Shown here piece by piece: positions 22,745-35,520 of a DNA stretch of 64,000 nucleotides. The translations under genes and the position numbers were made by a program. Every line of letters begins with the position of its first letter. The stretch's first letter is position 1. Under the pieces are notes generated by a model that was given only the letters and a program-made list of their open reading frames with translations, was not told where the DNA came from and searched no databases. Location: the NCBI GenBank assembly GCA_024138015.1, contig JAMXBB010000003.1, forward strand, positions 15,916,197 to 15,980,196, written 5' to 3'. This stretch comes from Lumnitzera littorea (taxonomy: Eukaryota; Streptophyta; Magnoliopsida; Myrtales; Combretaceae).

Positions 22745-24000
22745 CAGGGCATGACAAAGGTTATCAGCATTCTATGCGCATAAGATGAGCTTACTGTCCA
22801 GTCTCTCTAATCTGTATACTCAATTACCTAAATTTTCTCTAACTCTGACTGAATCTTCCCACTTGGCCGCTAACTTGCCTTGTGCTTCCCGTGAACTCGT
22901 AGCCTTTAACTTTTGATAAACTAGGTCATCGACCTTGAATTCTTGTGTCTGACCTTCTTATCGTAGTATCAGCTAACTCAGTGCTGGTAAGTAGTTACTC
23001 AAGCTGCAATGAGGTCTCAGATTTCTTTAATGGTATCAATGTTGGCTTATAATAGGGACTCATTAAGGTTGGTGTTGAAACTTTAAGTTTGAATGTTAGG
23101 GAGCTCAAGTTCAATTGGGAGGACTGCCTCTAACCCAAACGCCAAGCGAAAGGGGTTTTGCTTATAGAAGTACATTGGGTAGTCTTATAACCCCACAAAA
23201 TGTTAGGCAATTCGTCTCCCCAAGCACTACGAGTTCGGTCCACTCACTTCTTCAAAGTGTTAAGGATGACCTAATTAAATGCTTTTACCTAGCCATTCGA
23301 TTGGGGGTAAGCGACCAAGGTGAATTGCGGCGTAATGTAATGCTTGGCACAGAATTCCTTGAATTTGGGGTTGTCAAGTTACCACTCTCTATCCATGATG
23401 AAGGCATAAGGGACCCTAAATCAAGAGAAGATATTGTTTCTGACAAAAGACTCAATACTCCTCTTTGTGATTTTTGCCACAGCTTTGACTTTGACTCACT
23501 TGATAAAGTAGTCAACACCAACTATGATTAATTGCCATCTTCCCTAAGTCTTAAGGAAGGCACCGAAGATGTCGATGCCCCTCTAGGCGAAAGGCTACGG
23601 ATTGATCAAGGGCTAGAGGCTGGTGCTAGGTGCATGACTGATAAGGGCGTACTTCTACCATTGAAGGCACTTCTAGGCTACGGCTTTGGCATCTTACCTC
23701 ATGGTAAGCTAATAGTATCCAAGCCGTAACGCCCCAATGTAAAGGGATTAGGATTAAATGTAGTTGTTGCACACTCCAGCGTATAGCTCTTCCATGACGC
23801 ATAGGCCCTTACTTTCTCAAAGGCATCTAAGCAAGGGGAAGTTGGACTCCTTGTAATACAAGATGCCATCGACCAACGTATAGTTGGTGGCGTGATATCT
23901 CAACTTACTTACCTCTTTCTTGTCTTCCGATAATGTGCCTTACTCCAAATAACTCCAGATGGGATCCATTCAACTCGGCTCTAATGTTGCTACTGTCAAT
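22745..24000 (-). pseudogene. Gypsy 2 integrase relic
   Basis: Reading minus: a degraded HHCC part (about 23,600-23,760), GIDIFGAF and GRWQLIIVGVDYF at the catalytic core, RVPYAFIMD (second-Asp region), FTLVAYPQSNG with VKAFN (third-acid region, where Lys appears in place of the catalytic Glu), WGDELPNILWGYKTTQCTS, and a C-terminal NADNLCHALK that ends at the border with LTR A. Stops and frame shifts occur throughout. Confidence 0.8.
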
Positions 24001-24840
24001 TCTAAGACTTCTGCTAAGACCAGAGTTATGCTTTTTTCCAGCAGGTATGCTATAAAGATCATCCTATCCCTTACCTCGGGCTTTTGTATCCCAATAGAGG
24101 TGAGTTTAGATAACCAATCTGTTGTTGAATTTTCAAGTCGAGGGATCTTCTTGGTGTTCTACAAAGGGAATCCAACTAGAAGGCTCTTTACCTTCTCCAA
24201 GTACCTTACCATTATGTCATCCTTGGCCTCATATTCGCTTCAAACTTGCTGGACGACTAGCATAAAATCTAAGAAGACTTGTAAGTACTCCATGTCGATC
24301 TCTTTGGCCAATTTGAGACTAGCTATCAGGGCCTTATATTTGAATCCGTTGTTACTAGTATTGAACTTGAACTTGAGGGCATAACAAATCACGATCTTGT
24401 ACGAGCAAATCAAAATAAGACCTGCACCTTCGCCCCCCTTAAGGTAGATGATCCATCAATGTGAAGACTTCATATCGACTTATCATCACTCGATGGTTCT
24501 TCCTCCTCTCCTGTATATTCGACCACAAAGTCAGCCAACACTTGTGCATTGTAGGTCGTTCATGGCTGATGCTGGATTTCATATGCGCTCAGCTCTATCA
24601 CATACTTCACCATCTATCCAGACGCATCCGGCTTTTGTAGCATTGTACGTAGCGGCTAGTTTGTAAGCATAATGATTTAGTGTACTTGAAAATTGGGCCT
24701 TAGCCAACATGTTGAGATGACGACAGCTAGGGCGAATTTCTCTACCTAAGTGTACAAGCTCGTAAAGTTTATGGCTAACATAATATACAAGCCTATGATC
24801 TCTCCCCTCTACTCTAACTAGCACAAAAGAGAGTGTCTAG
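24001..24840 (-). pseudogene. Gypsy 2 RNase H region, two segments
   Basis: The first segment (24,579-24,824) reads RLVYYVSHKL, the strand of the pol-linked RNase H. The second starts SLHIDGSSTLRG near 24,450-24,480 and continues with IPRLENSTTDWLSKL. The second resembles the extra archaeal-type RNase H found in Tat-lineage elements. Catalytic sets are incomplete. Confidence 0.7.
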
Positions 24841-25830
24841 TTGATTACGACTAGGTACAAAACAAGACCTCCCCTAAGACAGGCTTAAAGAGGACAGGAG
24901 CGTACATGAGGAAGTCTTACAACTACTAGAAGGCTGCTATGCACTCCGAAGTCTATTCAAAACCCTTGAGATTTTTAAGGATTTTAAAGAACTAAACATA
25001 TCTATCTGCTCTCCTCAAGAGAAATCTACTCAGCATGGCTACCATGCCGATGAGCTTCTATACGTCTTGGATCCAGGTAGGGGGCTTCATCTCCCTAATA
25101 ACACATATCTTCTTGGGGTTAGTCTCGATACCCCTCTAGGTGACCAGGAAGTCTAGAAATTTACCCAAGCCAACCCTAAAGACGTACTTTTGGGAGTTTA
25201 GCTTCATGTCATATTTTCTCATCTAGTTAAAAGCTTCCTAGAGGTCCCTGACATGATCGTCCGGATGATCGTCTGGCTCTTTGCTCTTAATAATCATGCT
25301 GTCAACATACAACTCCATGTTATACCTAATCTAAGGCGTAATAGTGTGCAGTATGTACCGAAGTCGATGATGAAAGAGTTGTGGATTTCATCCTTTGAGT
25401 CCATTTTTATCTGGTTGTAGCTGTGAGAAGGCATCCATGAAGCTCAGTAGAGTATGCCTCAAAGTGGAGTCGACCAGCCGGTCGATCCTAAGGAAAGGGA
25501 AGTAATCTTTCGAGTAAGATCTGTTGAGGTCGGTATAATCGATACACAGTCACTACTTCTTAAACTTTTTCTTGACCAACACCACATTTGCTAGCTAAGT
25601 CGGGTACTTCTCTTCCCTCACAAAGCCGGCCTTCAACAACTTCTATACTTCTTCTTCAATTGTAGCCTGCCTGTCTAAGGCAAAGTCTCTTTTTCTACTT
25701 AACAAGCCACGCGGTGGGATCGATGTTAAGGCTATGGGTTACCAAGTCGAGGAAGACCCTAGGTGTATTTGATGCCAACCAAAGAACTTGTCTAAGTTGG
25801 CCCGCAGGAGGGTAATTATCTCCTCCTTCA
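24841..25830 (-). pseudogene. Gypsy 2 reverse transcriptase relic
   Basis: LPFPRIDRLVDST, LLSFMDAFSQ (motif A, with the Asp present), RYNMELYVDSMIIKSKE (motif C region, where YVDS replaces YVDD), HVRDL and RGIETNPKK can be read with several frame changes. The loss of the second Asp of the YxDD box is a disabling change. Confidence 0.8.
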
Positions 25831-25999
25831 CCTTGGCAGAAGTCTTAGTCCTGACTCGAGTAGTCTAGTCGAAAGAGGTACCGACCTATGCTTCCTTCGT
25901 GTTTTCATCCAACTCACTTCTATCAACCAGCTTCTCCTACAAGCTAGTCTCCAAAGCGAAGATACTGTCAGCTTTGGCCACCCTAATGTAAAGCTCTCA

Positions 26000-27300
26000 T
26001 AAGAGCTTCTGATCACATCTGTATATTCCTACCTCGGTTACGGTCAAGAACTTAGCCTTCAAGTAAAGGAAGGATGTGATGAGCCCAAACACATTCAAAC
26101 TTAGTCTTCCTAAGAGAACATTATAGGAGGACGAACAATTGATCACTATGAACTTCATATCAAGGGTGATGACTCCATTGGCTCTGATGTAAACCGTGAC
26201 CAAGAATAAATAAGGCCAATTGCTAAATGGATCCATGCTTGTCAAAAGCTTAAAGAGGAAGTAATGAGGAATGTGCAAAAGGACAAATGCAAATAAAAAG
26301 TAAGCAAAAACCACGAACAACTCCAAAAGATATGACACACTAATGGAACTTTTAAAGACTCATGGCACAATTTGATATGATGCACAAATTGGTCTGATAA
26401 GGTTATTTGCCACTTAACCTTACTCAAGGGTTAAGATAAGAGTGATGCCGAGAGTAAATAGGTAGTGTTTACGTAAAGAATGAAATACTCAAGTGTACTA
26501 ATGATAATGAATCTGTCTATAGCTATAAATATAAGGGTATCTATACCCATAAGTTAGGGCAACTTGCCCAAAAGGAAAAGACAAAAAGGGTATTTTCTAA
26601 GGAAATAATGTATAAGATACAAAAGGGTAAAAATGAATATTCAAGAAAAATAATCGTTGGTATAACGAATTCTACACATGATTATGTACACATAGCGATA
26701 CTGTATTGGTAATACTGTTGGAAGATGTAAACAAAAAGTACGGTCAGCTTGCTTATCTAAGCAAAGGTGGCTTAGTCAATCTAAAGTCTCTCTTTCGACA
26801 TCTCAGTAAAAGTAATGCCAAGTAAATGATTGGCTAGGTATGAGTGAGAATGAGGATTGGCTGTTGTCTTGGCCTTCCACTTCTTGACATACTATCTGCA
26901 AGAAATAGGCAATCATTTGGCTTGGCATGTAGAATAGGTCAGTAAGGAGATACTCGATCTCGGTAGGAGTTAGTTGGAACAAGAGGATTCATCTTGCCAA
27001 TCCCTCTAATTCTCGAGCTCGGCTACAGGTCAATGTTCCAGTAGCTTGACTCTCATCAAGCTTAGATAGTGCTCCTATTAAAGCTGATGAGGTTATGGTA
27101 GTACAACTTCATCTTGACCAACAGCTTCTTCCCTATCCTCTCATATATGTAGAGGAAGAGGATATCAGTGAAGCTACTAGTGTCCACCATTATCTTCAGG
27201 ACCTCAAAATTTGCGATCCTTGCCCCTATGACTAGGGCATCCTAATGGCGGGTATCTTACCCTTCCAAATCTTCTTCGAAGAAGGAGATTGAAGTATTTA
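26000..27300 (-). pseudogene. Gypsy 2 protease relic, split by an LTR-like insertion
   Basis: The N-terminal part right of the insertion reads NFEVLKIMVDTSSFTDILF, where the active-site DTG appears as DTS. The C-terminal part left of it (26,000-26,240) reads MKFIVINCSSSYNVLLGRLSLNV, the hydrophobic-hydrophobic-Gly segment typical of retropepsins. The block 26,373-27,012 lies between the two. Confidence 0.7.
26373..27012 (-). repeat. Solo LTR-like block, relative of the gypsy 1 repeats
   Basis: Begins TGATATGATGCAC exactly like 18,354, carries the same order of landmarks (TATAAATATAAGGG, GTTAGGGCAACTTGCCC, AATGTATAAG) and ends near GGAACAAG...CCCTCTAA, matching the end of the gypsy 1 repeats. 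About 640 bp, and more diverged than the two gypsy 1 copies are from each other. It interrupts the gypsy 2 protease. Confidence 0.55.
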
Positions 27301-28714
27301 CCTTCTATCTCTTCTCCCTTACAACTAGTACTTCGGATGGGGTGTTAACCGAGCTACTAGTACTCAACTGGCTCTCAAGTGCGCTACCCCAATGATTATA
27401 TTGATGACGCCATTGGGCCATGGTCGTTGTAGTAGTCATTATTCTACTTTGCTTAGGAACCCTCGATCCGCCGCCTCCGAGGTACCTAGTCCTCATCATC
27501 ATCGAACAATCCTCATTCCTCTGTTTGGCTACATATTCACTAAAGAAGCCCTACTACATGGCATATTCAATAGTGTTCTTCAGTTGAAAGCATTTGTTGG
27601 TGCTATGGCCATGGTCGCCATAAAATTGGAAGTACTTATTCAAGTTCCGATAGCTAAGGTTCTCCTTTATCTTAAGGGTTCTCTATAGCAGGTTCCTGTA
27701 CTTCACCTCAAAATAGACCTAGGCCATAGGTCTATTCAAAAGGGTATACTACATGTAGATAGGAGGGGGGAGTGGGTCTCGCTCGGCTTGGCACTTCTTC
27801 TTTCTCGAACCTTCCCCCTTTGATTTGCTCAGGATCGTTCCACCGAAGTGATCTTTTACAGACAATTTCTCCTTGTGCTACTTTCCACTTGACTTCTCTC
27901 CGTCAACATTGTGCTTAACACGAATATTGTCTTCCTAATCGATGTACTTTTAAGTCTTATTCCAAAAGTCGACCATGGTCTTTAGCTTGCTCTTCGCAAG
28001 CGATCGGAAAAAGTCTCTTAAAGGTCGAATGCCAAGCTGAGCGGCATAGACAGTAACTCCCTCATCCAACTAAGGGATTTTGACTATAGCATTGTTGAAC
28101 CAAGCCATATAATCATGCAGAGATTTGCCTTCACTTTGCCTAATCAAGAATAAGGACGATGTGTCATTGGACGAGAGCTTACTAGCCTTAAAATGGAGGC
28201 AAAAATTTTGTGCCAACTCATCAAAGGAGTTGATGAAGTTCTCAAGCAAGTGGTTAAACCACATCTAAACTACTTTCCTCAGAGTGCTCGGGAAAGCCTT
28301 ACATATTATAGCGTCCACATGACTGTAGAGGTTCATAAGGGTGCAAAAGTAGAGGAGATGGTCATTAGGGTCTCCTATATTATCATATTGGTCTAAGGTC
28401 GAAAGCTTGCTATTAAGAGGCAACATTTCATCCTAGACGCCTCTAGTAAAGGGAGTCCTAGATGCCTTTGCTTTGCTCCCCTATTGCTCAAAAAGCCTCT
28501 TTACTATCATGTAGAGCTCATTGAGATCAGCATCATCTACTAGATGAGCTCGACGCGCTGCTCAGTGCACTGGTACTACTTGAGAGTCCACTACTTACTC
28601 ATTACCACTTCCGCAAGTGTTAAAGAGTGGGTTTATGACATCTAACATATCCCAAATTTGCAGGAGGCGATTGTTGACTTGGTCTATTGGCCTTATCTAG
28701 TGTCTCTTAGCCAT
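27301..28714 (-). pseudogene. Gypsy 2 gag relic
   Basis: From an ATG at 28,714 (MAKRH, then a stop) the frame runs through NSKLSTLDQYD, GDPNDHLLYFCTLMNLYS, MWFNHLLENFINSFDELAQ and FLIRQSEGKSLHDYMAWFN, the central retrotransposon gag domain, at about 28,070-28,420. Near 27,540-27,620 a YCFYHG-like segment is degraded to FQFYGDHGHSTNKC, a CCHC remnant lacking its first Cys. Many TAG/TAA/TGA stops. Confidence 0.8.
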
Positions 28715-28780
28715 TAGAGGCCTCTTTAGCCGGTTAGGGCCCGCTCTGAGCTTAAGCCCAAAGTAGCTGATCATAAGTTG

Positions 28781-28989
28781 TGAGCCCTGTCGATTAGGAC
28801 AAATTTAAGGAATTTATGTCTAAAGAGTCATATCAACACCTATATATATACATACATACTTATATATATATATATATATATATGAGCCCTGTCGATTAGG
28901 ACAAATTTAAGGGATTTATGTCTAAAGAGTCATATCAACACCCATATATATATACATACATACTTATATATATATATATATATATATAT
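28781..28989. repeat. 102-bp tandem duplication ending in (TA)n
   Basis: The unit beginning TGAGCCCTGTCGATTAGGAC occurs at 28,781 and 28,883 with two or three mismatches. Each unit ends in a TACATACATACTTATATATA tract. It lies just upstream (minus sense) of the gypsy 2 gag start, so it may be leader sequence of that element. Confidence 0.9.
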
Positions 28990-29066
28990 TAGTATTAATA
29001 CACATGTACATGATTTTGCGGCATAATATAAATATTGTAATATGTGTATTAATACTAATATATATA
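28981..29066. repeat. Perfect 25-bp inverted repeat (foldback)
   Basis: Arm 28,981-29,005 (ending TTAGTATTAATACACAT) and arm 29,042-29,066 are exact reverse complements, separated by 36 bp. Because it starts inside the TA tract of the second 102-bp unit, it may be a small MITE-like foldback or an inverted repair product. Confidence 0.9.
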
Positions 29067-32000
29067 TATATAGTAAATGAAAACTTGAATATTAAAAGAT
29101 AAGCGCATGAGATCTTCCGCATCCTCTAGTCTAGTCTTACCAATGGATTAAAGGTTATGTAACGTGTTGATACGCTCCTAAAAGGTTTTGGCGGAGCAGC
29201 AATCAATGGAGAGTGAGACTGTGAGTGTGAGTGTCAGTTTTGCTAATAATAGAATAGGGTCCATCAACTTGAAATTTGTTGCAATGTGTCAATTACGTAC
29301 GATTGGTGCTCTGTAGTGCTAGTTTTATGTCCATACGTAACACGATTGCTCATTTGTTTAGTATGGTGCTAAAAACCACATAAAAATCAATAGCCAAGAT
29401 TCTCGACTCTCCATCTACTTTCTCCGTATACATCATCATGTTTGATATGTAGGAATGGATCGGAATTAAATCGTAATTTCAGACCTTATTCTCTTTTTCC
29501 ATATTTAAAAATATAACTAAAAATTAGAGTCAAGATTCTATAGAATTTACAATTTCATCTTTAATGAGAAATTCTATTATACCTTTTAAGCGTTTTACCC
29601 TTAAAAATGCTATCCATACATTATTGAAAATCTATTGGTGATGTACTTAAAAATATCGTAGTTTAGGAGTATATCCATACTCTCATAATATTATTTATTT
29701 ATTAAAGTTATGAAAACTTAGGGGCATTAAGAATCTACTGTACGTACTAGAATCAAAGTTCGAGTTGATCTGCATTTTCTTCAAAAGTGAACAGTTAGAG
29801 CATTGATGATCAAAAGGAAAGGCCCGATATGTTACGTTACATGCAAATGCACGTCAATCTTTCTGGAGTTGAATTTGCAATTGGAAGCAGTCAACGCATG
29901 CATAATTATTAGCACTAACTAAGCAGCGTGAAGCACTACTCGCCGTTTATTTCACCAGGACAATACGCCACCAGACCAGACCAGACCAGGCGGTATCAGA
30001 TTTGATTAATAAGGATGAGGACATAATGAAAACTGTGTGTCTTCTTTAAGGGACAAGTGGAATATTAGCCCTGGTTTTTGTGCTTCCAACCAGCTGTTTA
30101 AATTTGGCTTGAGGTTGACCTCCCCAATCATGTTTTGTTGACTCTCTCCCACTACAACTTTGCTGGGGGACTAGTTTAGTTGGAATCTACTACATATATA
30201 TACATGCTTGCTAACACAATACTGGATACGGATATATTTTCGAAAGTTTTGAAGTGTAAAATTCATCATCTTATGGCTTTTGAATTTACGGAAACAATTC
30301 TCAAACTACTGCTATAATCCCCAAAACTGTTGAAAAAAATTCAAATAATAATAGTTTTATAATTTTAGGAATGATTCACAATTCACATTATACTTGCATA
30401 TAATTTTCAATAGTTATTATAAATTTAATCAATACTTTAGAAGTCAGAATGGTCTATTTGATCAACAGTTCTATAAAACTATCAGACTATTTTTCATGCT
30501 TGCCAATAAAGCAAGATAATCGTTTTTTTCTTTTTTCCCCCCTTTCTAATAAGAAAATATACCTTTGTTCAAATAGGGGAAAAATTACATCATTATCAAA
30601 CAAGGGAAAAGACTTCTAGCATAAAAGAACAAAAAGAAACTAATCTAAAATAATTAGATGTAAAGAAATTAATCCGACCAAGTGATCATCATCAGCTGGT
30701 CTATTTGTTTCCCCCATAAATATGAGAGATTGAAGCTTGAATGTCTTATGTTAATAATTTAAGAACCTTATTATATGCACAATATACAAAGCATCCCACC
30801 GTGGTTCTGACTTCTCCTTGCAATATCTAATGATAAATTTACAATATTAATGAATCCGAAGTAGTAGGGAAAAAAAAAACAAAAAAGAAGAAGAAGAAGA
30901 AAAGACAAAATATGAGATGGTGTTGAATTGATATTGGCTGTTAATTAGTCAACTAGTGATAGCTTAATTCAATGTGATTTCCATTTGTCTCGTGGGATCC
31001 TGATGATGATGAAGCAAAGGCATTAATTTACCGACTCTTTGAAGTACCCAGTCCCACACACACACTGTCGCCCAATATGAACATGATGATGAACATGGAA
31101 CATTCATCATGATACTTCTCAATCATCACTGCCCTGGTTATATCGAACAAGAATTAGCAACATCAGATGATAAATTCTCACACGAAAGGTTTTCATCATC
31201 GTTATGTTCTCCCACTTTACGAAACGGTTCTTTGCATTCTTATTCTTCTTCTTCTTCTTTTTTTTTTTGGGGGGGGTTGGGGGTGGGGGTTGGAAATTTA
31301 AAAAAGCAAAAATCGGTGAGACGATCCTACCGTGGGCGGAGAGTGGAAGAAGAAAATAAATTTATACTCCATCGACATCTTAATACATTGGTTATTAATT
31401 TGCGTTTGGAGAAGCGTTAAAATACTGGAAAAAATTTTTAAAAAAAATTAAAAATAATTCGTTGTGAAAGACCCCGAAATAATATAAAGTAAAGAAAGCT
31501 AAAAAAATTCAACAACAATCTCTCTCTCATAATAAATCTGAAATTTGTCAAATCAAAATAATCTTCTCAATTCTCTACATTCGTCAACTCTTTCATCATT
31601 TCCTTCTATATTTAGTCGAATAGCAAAATTTCTAACTTATATCTCTCTTTTATATCTGATTTATTTTCTATTGTTCCTTTGTTACCTTATCTTAATATAC
31701 TACGATTATCTCATTGAACTCTTCTTCTAGGATTTTATTTATAATATAGATTTAATATAACTTCCTATCTTCAATGTTAAACTTAATCTAGAAATGAATG
31801 TTATCCATAAAATTCTAATATATATATATATAATTCTAAACAGTAACAGTGCTAGTAAGAAAATCACTTTCTAACTTTGATTATTTTTATTATTAACTTA
31901 TTGGTATCTACTGGAGACTATACACAATAGAAAATCAAAATTCGTGCCGGTTAGTTTTTACTTTTCTCACCAACACAAACCATAGTGAGGCCACATGCTT

Positions 32001-32904
32001 TTTATAACGTAAGAGTAAATTTTGAGGTAAACCAGGAAAATGAGATTTTGCACTTTATATTGTTAGATGTCATTTACTTGTGCTTTCTAACAGGGAGTTC
32101 TTGGTACAGTTTACAGGGTTGGTCGTTTATAATGGGATCTTACTACACTTGTGGAATGATTGACAACAACTAACAAGGAAACGTTACAAAGCACACAATT
32201 ATTAGGGATATAAGATGGGGGACAACATAGACAAGCGTACCCAATGTCTTAAGCCAAAATGAGAACTTAAGATGCTGAAAACAAAAAACGAAATGATCTT
32301 AACACCAATGTCAACCATAGGTAGTTCAATCCAGTATCGGCATTCACGGTTGTCTCCTACAATACTACTACATCCCATTGACAGCTCTCTTTAGTTATCT
32401 CGATCCATACTAGTTGCACTTCCACCATAATAACAAGCTGCCTATTCGATATGATTACCAACCTTAGCATCTAGTTATAAGCCGCTTCATCTTGATCATG
32501 TGCCTCACCAAGTAGCAGATGACCCACTTGTTTCAAATGTTTATTGCCCTTCGCGCAAGCATAAATAGCACAATAAGCAATTTTCACTTGATTCATAAAA
32601 AAAATTTTATTTGATTCATACCTTATACAAATAAAAAGACAAACACAATAGAATTTTCACTTCCCCATACTTATTTTGCCGGTCATTAATTTTTTTATGA
32701 ACTTCATTTAGTGAACTATAATTTGTAGATTACGTAAATTTTAATAAATTGGATTAATAAGTGCTAAATTGCTTTTTAATATTACTTTAGTTGATCCTAA
32801 CATTATTAGAAGGATCAAAGTATTCTTATAGTTGATTCGAAAGTTTTTAATTGATCTATGAAATATTGAAATAAAATACCGCCACGTCCCGAAGCAGCAA
32901 AGTC
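29067..32904. other. Intergenic region, no supported gene
   Basis: About 3.8 kb. Contains a CCAGA tandem run (about 29,970-29,990), TTC and G tracts at 31,236-31,294, and short TA runs. The 103-codon plus ORF at 31,109-31,420 crosses poly-Ser and poly-Gly tracts and has no domain. Slightly less AT-rich DNA at 29,800-30,180 could be a gene flank, but no exon with recognisable homology was found. Confidence 0.45.
31258..31294 (+). other. Poly-T/poly-G tract with quadruplex potential
   Basis: A T run followed by G8, TT, G5, T, G5, TT, GG on the plus strand. Enough G runs for an intramolecular quadruplex; no functional context is visible. Confidence 0.55.
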
Positions 32905-35520
32905 ATAATAATCATGCCCTGCAAACCATTCTAAGATAAAAACTAACTTTACAACTATTATCTTAGACTTGATTTATTAAAAATGTTCATGACTAGCCCG
33001 CTTTGAAGTAAACAGTTTATAAATTAAATATATTATTTACCTATGAAAATATAAAATTATACATACTAAGATTTAGTAATCTAATTTTATTTTACTCAAA
33101 TAATACATAAATTAGTGTTAAAAGATTTGCAGATAAAACATAATACTTCATGAGTGTGACTAATCTTCAGTTTTATATATTCATCTCTATTTGTTAGCTT
33201 CAGGATAAAACAAAGCCATCTCTTAGCTAGCATTTGTAGCAACATTTATAGAGATGTAAGCAACCAACAGTTTAATAAGTTGAGACGAAAACTAAAAATT
33301 ATATATCAAGCACAAATAGGGTTATCAACCAATTATTTTAACGCAATGCAATAAACAAATGTCATTGCACAACATTATCCAATCCGTCATGAGATTAAAG
33401 AGATTATACATGCTTTAATCCAAGTTAAGGAATTTAGCGCACATTTCAATAACTCACGACCAAACCCAAGCTTATGTAATGAAGACACTGCTCTCCCCGT
33501 AACTACCTTTACCGTAACCTCCTTTCCTATCACTTAGTTCGACAAAAGATGAAGGAGGGACCAATTATATTATCCAGCGCTATCATTTTCAAATGAGTCA
33601 GTATTTAGTCAAAGAACCCTAAACGTTTCCCATAATGAGTTGCCACGTAATTCCAATTTAAAATTACAAGTCATATATTTAATTAAGTCTAGTTAAGGTA
33701 ATTAGTCCATATCACGTAATATAAAGCAATTGTAAATTAGTACAGCAAACCAATAATACACAATATATTCAAGAATATGCACACACAAGCATGCGCATAA
33801 TAAAATTATCTACACGCACAAATAAGTATAAACTTAAGCCTCCGAATACTATAAAACAGTGCTCTGAAATACAATTATGTTTTGATCCCAAACTTACCTG
33901 GACTTCCTGCTTACTTGCTTACTTAAGGTGTAACTCACTACAGGCCTTCATCAATGGTTCATTTAATACAAAGGTTGTTTTAGTATTCATATAACTTTCT
34001 TATATAAGCTTTATTCTACAACTCTTTATATTATCTTCAGTTTAAAATTTTATCATATTTAATTATTCAAATTTTTAAGTCTCTTACAATTATCCTCATT
34101 TTAAACTAGGTATTGAATTTGCTTCTTATTCCACTTCCGATTCAGCATCTGAATCAGGTTCTAGTTTACCTTTTGATTACCCTTTGTTTGTAAGTCTTAT
34201 AAATACCTTCTAACCTTTTTTTTCTTATGGTTTATTTCGATAGATATAACCTTTAGTTTAGGTTTTTAACTTACTCTCTAATATGTTTCTATTAGCCCTA
34301 ATTGAATTTCTACCTTTGAATCAATTTCTAATCCGAGAATTATCCAAATTTTAACATAACCACTCATACATATCTGTATATGTATATATATATATATATA
34401 TAAGCTTTAAATCATTAGTTTTAATTTAAAGTTATAGTTTTACTTAATTACTTAATTGCTCAAGTTTTATATTACCTATAACCAAGCTAGTTTTAAACTA
34501 GTTTCTGATTCGATTTCTAATTATGGGTTTTACACGTAAACTCCAAGAATTCCTTTTAAACTAATATGTGAAATTTATCTCACTATACTTAAAGATCTTA
34601 AATCTCTGTTTTAGCTTCTAAACAGTATTTCAATCAGTACAGTACACTATATTTCTCATTTAACTATCAAATTTGCTCCCAATGTGAAAATAACCTACAT
34701 TTTTCATTTAATTACCTAAATATTCATTCCATATCAGATTTATTATTATTATTATTATCAATTTTGATAGAATATTTTCTATCCATTTAATTTCTATATA
34801 CACATATTATATATTATTACATAATCTATACTCAAAACACTTATCTAACATTTCTAACACAACTTATATCATCTTTCATCATCAAATAACATATCAAGAT
34901 GTCTAATTATATCCTAAATCAAAATTTATACCCAATTACCCTAAATCGCCAAATTAACTTAAATCTACCCTTTTATCTATTATTTATTTACACATATTTA
35001 CTATATAATACACATAATATTTATATCTAACACCTTAAACATTACAAATATCATCCTACATCATCAAATAACATCCTAAAATACCTAATTACATACTAAT
35101 TCAAAATTTCCAACAAATTAGCATTAAATCACTAAATTAAACCCACAAATTGCCTTTTATGCATGATTCTAAGGCCTAAAAATTAAGTAAAATTTTTAAA
35201 AATTAATTTTTAAAAAATCTCCTCATACTACTGTCATATACACTCGAAGTAGTCTACACAAAAATTTTGAAGTCAAAACTACATCATTTAGATTATTTCA
35301 ATCTAAATTGAAAACTAACTCGGGTTTAGTGATTTCTTAAGAGCAGTATATCTTGATACCTAATTTTATTAAATTAATATTATTTCCTAAATTTACATAT
35401 AAAAACATTTCAAAATACCAATTTTCATTATTTTTTATAATTATTTGATATTTTTAATAAATTATACAAAAATCGAAAGGAAATTTAAACTCACCAATCA
35501 AAAGGCTTTAAGCTACCAAC
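32905..35520 (-). repeat. LTR B, left part (outer layer of the nest)
   Basis: Matches the U5/R end of LTRs A, C and D in reverse (CTTTGAAGTAAACAGTTTATA near 33,000; CCAGCGC and CTAATTCCAATTTAAA-like blocks; a TA run at 34,383-34,402). It stops in mid-LTR at CTACCAAC and resumes at 51,740 after LTR C. The left border is eroded, so its start is approximate. Together the two parts give about 3.4 kb. Confidence 0.7.

Larger units (their letters stand above)
22740..28714 (-). mobile_element. Gypsy 2: Tat-like Ty3/gypsy retrotransposon relic
   Basis: Minus-strand gag, protease, RT, RNase H (including a second RNase H-like segment) and integrase relics in order from 28.7 to 22.74 kb. Text such as FPRIDRLVDST in RT, a separate LHIDGSS RNase H start after the first RNase H, and GIDIFGAF with VAYPQSNG in integrase are features I associate with Tat-type elements. 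It is interrupted by an LTR-like block at 26,373-27,012 and truncated on the right. Dozens of stops and frameshifts; no LTR pair could be assigned with certainty. Confidence 0.8.

Noticed and set aside
23115..23729. Plus-strand ORFs of 138 and 65 codons inside gypsy 2
   Set aside because: Antisense shadows of the integrase relic on the minus strand.
31109..31420. 103-codon plus ORF with Ser and Gly runs
   Set aside because: Frame crosses TTC and G homopolymers; no conserved domain, no splice or promoter support.
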